Positions 62,516-64,000 of a stretch of DNA of 64,000 bases are shown here, one piece after another. The DNA is from Luteimonas gilva. GTDB lineage: Bacteria; Pseudomonadota; Gammaproteobacteria; Xanthomonadales; Xanthomonadaceae. The stretch spans positions 460,848 through 524,847 of the forward strand of contig NZ_SZUA01000001.1 of assembly GCF_005239095.1 (NCBI RefSeq), written 5' to 3'. Position numbers and translations under genes: made by a program. Numbering within the stretch: the first letter of the stretch is position 1; each line of letters starts with the position of its first letter. A model generated the notes under the pieces. It searched no databases and had not been told where the DNA came from. It saw only the letters and a program-made list of their open reading frames with translations.

Positions 62516-63184
62516 ATGAGCGACTCACTCCGCGATCAACTGTTGGGCCTGGGTTTCAAGCCCGCGCCCAAGCCGGACAAGCCGGCGAAATCCGCGCGCC
62601 CCGAGCAGCGCAAAGGCGACGAGCGCCGCGCCGGCAAGCCCCATCCCGGCAAGAGCGCGCAGGGCCGGCCGCAACCCGGCAAAAGCGCGGACGGCAAGCC
62701 GCATCCGGGCCGATCCGATCGCGGCAAACCGCGCCACCAGGGCAAGCCGCGTTCGCAGGAAGAGATCGATCTGGCCAAGGCCTACGCGATCCGCGCGCAA
62801 AAGGAAAAGGACGAACGGATCGAAGCCGAGCGGCAGCGCCAGGAAGAAGCGCGCCTGCGCCGCGAGGCGAAGGCGAAGCTAGCCGAGCTGCTGAAGGACA
62901 AAGCGCTGAACGACCCGCAGGCCGACATCGCCCGCCATTTCGATTACGGCGGCAAGATCAAACGCGTCTACGTCACCGCCGATCAGCTGAAAGCGCTCAA
63001 TGCGGGCGAGCTGGGCGTCGTCCAGCTCAACGGCCACTATTTGCTGGTTACCGCGGCGCTGCTGGCCGAAGCCGAAGCGGTGTTCGCGCCGGCGGTCGCC
63101 TTGAAAGTCGATCCGAACGCGCCGGCCGAAGACGACCCGTACGCCGACCCGCAGTACCAAGTCCCCGACGACCTCGTCTGGTAG
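62516..63184 (+). CDS. DUF2058 (YaiL-like) protein
   Basis: Function unknown. The 222 residues begin SDSLRDQLLGLGFKPAPKPDK, the usual family opening, then a basic Lys/Gly/Pro-rich low-complexity stretch (residues about 15-90), a coiled coil (EEIDLAKAYAIRAQKEKDERI) and a folded C-terminal half (about 120-190; KRVYVTADQLKALNAGELG). Related YaiL in E. coli has been called nucleoprotein/polynucleotide associated, with weak support. It is 43 bases downstream of slyX and is followed by a family A repeat. Confidence 0.8.
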   Translation: MSDSLRDQLLGLGFKPAPKPDKPAKSARPEQRKGDERRAGKPHPGKSAQGRPQPGKSADGKPHPGRSDRGKPRHQGKPRSQEEIDLAKAYAIRAQKEKDERIEAERQRQEEARLRREAKAKLAELLKDKALNDPQADIARHFDYGGKIKRVYVTADQLKALNAGELGVVQLNGHYLLVTAALLAEAEAVFAPAVALKVDPNAPAEDDPYADPQYQVPDDLVW

Positions 63185-63190
63185 ATCCTC

Positions 63191-63297
63191 TGACTTTCGT
63201 AGGAGCGGCTTCAGCCGCGAGCTCTTTCCTTCAAATCGCGGCATCGCTGCGATTCGGGAGAGAAAGCTCGCGGCTGAAGCCGCTCCTACGAAAATCA
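63191..63297. repeat. Palindromic repeat family A, copy 5
   Basis: Arms 63191-63223 and 63265-63297, 32 of 33 complementary. Both arms carry the same change from CTTTAGCC/GGCTAAAG to CTTCAGCC/GGCTGAAG, so pairing is kept. It sits between the convergent DUF2058 and acyltransferase genes. Confidence 0.9.
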
Positions 63298-63299
63298 GG

Positions 63300-64000
63300 T
63301 CAGACGGCCGGCAACGGCGGCGCAGCAGACGAAGGCTTGTAGCGAAGCGCCGGACGTTCGATCAGGTGCCAGGACACGACCGCGAACAACAAAGCGCAGG
63401 CCACCGAGATAGGCAGCAACTGCAACGGCGACAATGCCGGCATCAGCGCAATCAGCGACTGCTGCACCGGGAATCCGTACAAGAACAGGCCGTAGGAGTA
63501 GTCGTTGCCGCCGGGCCAACGCAGCGCAGGCAACCGATACGCCGCCCAGAACGTGAAATAGATTGCCGCGAGCACCGCGGCCGGTCCGAATCCTCGCGTG
63601 CCGTGCAGCGCGACTGCCGCTAACGCGAACCCCGCCATGGCCCCATGCGAGACCGGAATCCGATCGCGCCAGTGCGCGCACAAAGCGGCGATGAGGTACG
63701 CCTGCGACAACGCGCGGTATTCGTTGACGTCCGGCTTGCCGATCCACCACTCCCAGCCGCCGTAGCCGATGACCGCCAGCGCGACCAGAGTGAACGCCCA
63801 ACGCCGCCGTACGACGGTCAATGCCGTCAACAATCCCAGATAGAAATACCAGCGCACTTCCAGGCCCAACGACCATAAAGTGCCGTTGACCACCTTCGGA
63901 TACGGATTGCCTTCGAACACGCCGGGCAAAGCCCAAGCCAGCGTCACCGGCTGCAGATTGCGCGTCAGATAACGCCAGGTGTCCTCCGCGCTGAGATATT
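63300..64000 (-). CDS. Acyltransferase 3 family membrane protein (partial, N-terminus beyond window)
   Basis: Integral membrane O-acyltransferase of the OafA/YrhL type, acting on surface polysaccharide or a secondary metabolite. At least 230 residues are visible; the frame is open to the window edge at 64000, so the start is outside. The visible part has LPGVFEGNPYPKVVNGTLWSLGLEVRWYFYL, broken by hydrophobic segments, and a run of membrane helices ending near CALLFAVVSWHLIERPALRYKP, the family's last helix motif. A GTG at 63947 is not the real start. Confidence 0.8.
   Translation of the reverse strand, partial: YLSAEDTWRYLTRNLQPVTLAWALPGVFEGNPYPKVVNGTLWSLGLEVRWYFYLGLLTALTVVRRRWAFTLVALAVIGYGGWEWWIGKPDVNEYRALSQAYLIAALCAHWRDRIPVSHGAMAGFALAAVALHGTRGFGPAAVLAAIYFTFWAAYRLPALRWPGGNDYSYGLFLYGFPVQQSLIALMPALSPLQLLPISVACALLFAVVSWHLIERPALRYKPSSAAPPLPAV

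Overview
The window is a stretch of a high-GC gammaproteobacterial chromosome that looks like the Xanthomonadaceae, most likely Lysobacter or a close relative. This rests on gene content (a RoxA-type ribosomal oxygenase, paired YtrA-type GntR/ABC modules, an alpha-2-macroglobulin/PBP1c pair, a GyrA with Gln at position 83, an Entner-Doudoroff/GH1/UgpC sugar locus) and on many palindromic intergenic repeats of the kind that litter these genomes. I see no prophage, insertion sequence, CRISPR array, rRNA or tRNA. Long open frames lying opposite real genes are high-GC shadows and are left out.

Layout. 1-3095: sugar use (partial zwf and a GH1 beta-glucosidase, divergent from a sugar ABC ATPase, with a LacI-type operator between). 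3176-8537: GntR-regulated ABC exporter module ending in a secreted S9 peptidase. 8672-14772: thioredoxin-like protein, two-gene RND efflux operon and a divergent AraC regulator. 15022-24635: housekeeping run smc, zipA, ligA, epmA, a DUF3011 triple-repeat protein and mtnA. 24638-27605: repeats, gyrA promoter and structured leader, gyrA. 27867-35271: alpha-2-macroglobulin and pbpC. 35328-37990: stress cluster (ferritin-like protein, peroxiredoxin, Hsp20, DnaJ-like chaperone). 38099-40675: response regulator, AcuI-type reductase, a broken GIY-YIG gene boxed by inverted repeats, LOG family enzyme. 40824-46572: sucA-sucB-lpdA with promoter and leader hairpin. 46703-52386: acetyltransferase/RoxA pair, VOC protein, purB, fumC. 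52537-58318: a seven-gene minus-strand unit with promoter/operator at one end and a terminator at the other (unknown, GntR, ABC ATPase, permease, beta-lactamase-fold lipoprotein, membrane-anchored unknown, GSGD-repeat exported protein). 58374-64000: glutathione peroxidase, two FKBP isomerases, ugd, slyX, DUF2058 and a partial acyltransferase.

The best candidate for an undescribed system is the 52.5-58.3 kb unit. It shares its plan with the 3.2-8.5 kb module: a short YtrA-like GntR repressor, a palindromic operator over the -10 element, an ABC ATPase and permease, then an exported hydrolase. The first adds three proteins of unknown function, one built from seven GSGD-type turns. Secondary points of interest are the inverted-repeat-bracketed GIY-YIG remnant, nested repeats, and structured leaders before sucA and gyrA. 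Functions come from reading motifs and family resemblance by eye; no search was run.
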